The translations under genes were made by a program, and so were the position numbers. Shown piece by piece: positions 62,720 to 64,000 of a stretch of DNA of 64,000 nucleotides. The DNA comes from a virus. Location: positions 1 through 64,000 of the IMG/VR virus record IMGVR_UViG_3300031787_000068. One strand, 5' to 3'. The notes under the pieces were generated by a model. It ran no database searches. It had not been told where the DNA came from and saw only the letters and a list, made by a program, of their open reading frames with translations. How positions within the stretch are numbered: position 1 is the first letter of the stretch; every line of letters begins with the position of its first letter.

Positions 62720-62728
62720 GATATATAA
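62720..62728 (+). promoter_or_regulatory. Late-promoter-like element GATATATAA
   Basis: 26 bases before the start at 62746. Confidence 0.6.
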
Positions 62729-62745
62729 ACTAAAAAATAATAATT

Positions 62746-62982
62746 ATGAGAACTTTTACGGAATTAAAGGAAATTAATGAAATGAAGTACGGTCAATCAC
62801 TTTATAGTGAAAAAGACCAGATGAAGAATGCTCTGATAGCTGCTTGTGGTAACGATCAAAGAGTATTGAATGATCTAGTAGATTGTCTTTCTGATCAACA
62901 AATGAAATCCTGTTTTGATAAACTATCCAAAGAATACGGATATACAGGAAGCGTAGGACAAAGCGAACCAGCTGATTTATAA
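62746..62982 (+). CDS. Small capsid-leader protein
   Basis: 78 aa. It opens MRTFTELKEINEMKYG, the window's closest match to the T4 internal-protein leader (MKTYQEFIxEA), with I-N-E at 10-12. If cut there the mature product would be only about 66 residues, helical and acidic, with three Cys (AACGNDQ, VDCLSDQ, KSCFDK). Size and leader fit a small internal head protein of the T4 IP type, which counters host restriction in T4; that function is inference. Standing alone with its own late-type element. Confidence 0.75.
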   Translation: MRTFTELKEINEMKYGQSLYSEKDQMKNALIAACGNDQRVLNDLVDCLSDQQMKSCFDKLSKEYGYTGSVGQSEPADL

Positions 62983-62990
62983 TAATTTTT

Positions 62991-63647
62991 ATGAATTTAG
63001 TCGGGATAGATTTCTCGATCAATTCTCCTTCTTTTTGTTGTCTCAAAGACGATAAGTATGTATGGGGATCTTTGACGAGATCGGATAGAACAGAAGAATC
63101 TCTTAAAAAGAATTCTAAAAAACCATTCGCAATTCTTAGCGATGTGGAGGATTTAAGATTTATTTTTTTGGATAAAAAAGAACTCCCTTCGGAATATTCC
63201 GAAAGGGAAAGAATAAAAATAGAATATTTTTTAGAAATAGTTGATAATCTATGGGATGCAATTTCTAATGAAATGGGAGACGAACCATTTAAAGTAGCTA
63301 TGGAAGGACTTAGCTTTTCTTCTAATGGTAATTCTCTTGTTGATATAGCAATGGCTACTGCTCTACTAAGAGAAAGAATCATCAATTCTATAGGAGTGGA
63401 AAATTTTCATGTTTTTTCTCCCACATCAATTAAAAAGTTTGCGGTAAAAGGAAATGCCAAAAAGGATGAACTTTACCATGCTTTGGTTGATTTAAAAGAG
63501 GAGGGAACTAATATGAATGAATTGACCCAGATACTGGAGGAAAATAAGGGAGAATGGATTACCCCGAAGAAAGTAGTTAATAAGCCAGTGGATGATATAG
63601 TAGATGCAACTTGGATTCTTTTATTTTTAAAAAATAATTTAAAATGA
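62991..63647 (+). CDS. RuvC-fold nuclease (Holliday-junction resolvase-like)
   Basis: 218 aa. RNase H-like acids are in order: Asp7 in VGIDFSINSPS, Glu105 in AMEGLSFSSNG and Asp residues near 201-206 in VDDIVDATW; the strand FHVFSPTSIKKFAVKGNAKK before the last motif is typical of RuvC. Such enzymes cut branched DNA during recombination, repair and packaging preparation. It opens the replication block at the right edge, followed by a hairpin terminator and the gp32-like gene. Confidence 0.78.
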   Translation: MNLVGIDFSINSPSFCCLKDDKYVWGSLTRSDRTEESLKKNSKKPFAILSDVEDLRFIFLDKKELPSEYSERERIKIEYFLEIVDNLWDAISNEMGDEPFKVAMEGLSFSSNGNSLVDIAMATALLRERIINSIGVENFHVFSPTSIKKFAVKGNAKKDELYHALVDLKEEGTNMNELTQILEENKGEWITPKKVVNKPVDDIVDATWILLFLKNNLK

Positions 63648-63669
63648 TCGGAAATATTTCTCCGATTTT
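63641..63669 (+). terminator. Weak hairpin terminator
   Basis: Stem ATCGGA/TCCGAT with an 8-base loop, flanked by A and T tracts, overlapping the end of the RuvC-like gene. Confidence 0.6.
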
Positions 63670-63673
63670 AGTG

Positions 63674-63682
63674 TATAATTTG
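63674..63682 (+). promoter_or_regulatory. Possible host-type promoter TATAATTTG
   Basis: One base longer than the TAnnTTTG box. It lies about 30 bases before the gp32-like start and is unlike the GATATATA(A/G) elements, consistent with early expression of a replication gene. Confidence 0.35.
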
Positions 63683-63712
63683 TGTTAATTTAAAATTTAA
63701 AAAAAAGTAATT

Positions 63713-64000
63713 ATGGAAAATTTGGACATTTTTAATTTGAGTGCAGATTCTTTAGTAACTAAAGTAAATGCAAAAACAGAAAAGGATTTGGAATTTTATA
63801 AGCCTTATCCTGAAAACGGAAAAGATGGAGTTTATAAGTCTTTAATCCGTTTCGTACCTAATCCGGTAGATCCGGCTAAATCTAAAATCCACAAATATTA
63901 TGTTTATTTGAATGATCCAGTTTCTGGAGAATCATTTCCGGTAGACTGCCCTTCAACTGTGGGTAAAAAATCAATCGTAAAAGATCTTTTCTGGAAACTT
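63713..64000 (+). CDS. 32: gp32-like single-stranded DNA-binding protein, 3' end cut by window edge
   Basis: 96 codons are visible and the frame is open at the edge. After a short acidic start (MENLDIFNLSADSL) it reads YKSLIRFVPNPVDP, then HKYYVYLNDPVSGESFPVDC, and CPSTVGKKSIVKDLFWKL. This is the order of T4 gp32: basic N-terminal arm, RFLP strand, Cys of the zinc site, then K-x-x-FWK. The protein coats ssDNA in replication and recombination. Likely about 300 aa in full. The symbol is a T4 analogy. Confidence 0.8.
   Translation, partial: MENLDIFNLSADSLVTKVNAKTEKDLEFYKPYPENGKDGVYKSLIRFVPNPVDPAKSKIHKYYVYLNDPVSGESFPVDCPSTVGKKSIVKDLFWKL

Noticed and set aside
62774-63385. Reverse-strand 203-codon open frame
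   Set aside because: It spans two well-supported forward genes (leader protein and RuvC-like) and has no start context of its own.
1-64000. tRNA genes, insertion sequences, attachment sites
   Set aside because: I saw no cloverleaf-like sequence, transposase or integrase, and almost all bases are taken up by tightly spaced genes; a dedicated tRNA scan was not possible.

Overview
The window is a contiguous, gene-dense, AT-rich stretch of a large contractile-tailed (T4-like, myovirus-type) bacteriophage. Baseplate components are recognisable in order: LysM/gp53-like, hub, gp5-type OB-fold spike, gp25-like and gp6/J-like proteins, then very large wedge and fibre proteins. A Dda-like helicase, a RuvC-fold nuclease and a T4 gp32-like ssDNA-binding protein are also present. 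The host is probably a Bacteroidetes/Flavobacteriia-type cell. Start codons follow A-rich leaders without Shine-Dalgarno sequences. A few host-type promoters fit the Bacteroidetes -7 box TAnnTTTG. A tail protein carries a regulator-propeller-like motif that is common in that phylum. No integrase, CRISPR array, insertion sequence, rRNA or tRNA was seen, and no intergenic gap reaches 300 bases.

Layout. 0-19.6 kb is an accessory region. It holds many proteins of unrelated size and function that share a short N-terminal leader (basic/aromatic, ending in a [L/I/V]-x-E tripeptide), much like the T4 capsid-targeting sequence cut by prohead protease gp21. Their bodies include two OmpA-like proteins, a CHAP/NlpC-type cysteine peptidase and a SleB-like wall hydrolase, so a capsid-packaged, ejected set of peptidoglycan-active proteins is a reasonable hypothesis. 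Interspersed are a duplicated pair of secreted antisense genes with an identical 79-bp promoter/leader repeat, a Dda-like helicase, a likely lysis block (54-aa holin-like protein and a YkuD-type endolysin candidate), three small Lcl/DUF1566-like proteins, an antisense DNA methyltransferase and a Nudix hydrolase. 19.6-32.4 kb is the central baseplate cluster, with an amidoligase-like/beta-helix protein embedded in it. 32.4-58.2 kb encodes giant wedge and fibre proteins, including a beta-propeller protein and three tandem paralogous collagen-like fibres. 58.2-62.7 kb has a membrane-anchored coiled-coil protein (spanin-like candidate), a large structural protein and a tail-tube-like protein. 62.7-64 kb turns into replication/recombination genes (RuvC-like, gp32-like, the latter cut by the window edge).

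Regulation. A directional 9-base element, GATATATA(A/G) or close to it, lies upstream of nearly every inferred transcription unit on both strands, usually 12-38 bases before the start codon. It is the best candidate for the phage late promoter. Strong hairpin terminators separate the units, several of them bidirectional between convergent genes.

Functions are assigned by reading motifs and gene order, without database searches. Structural names such as gp7-like or gp13-like are positional analogies unless a motif is cited.
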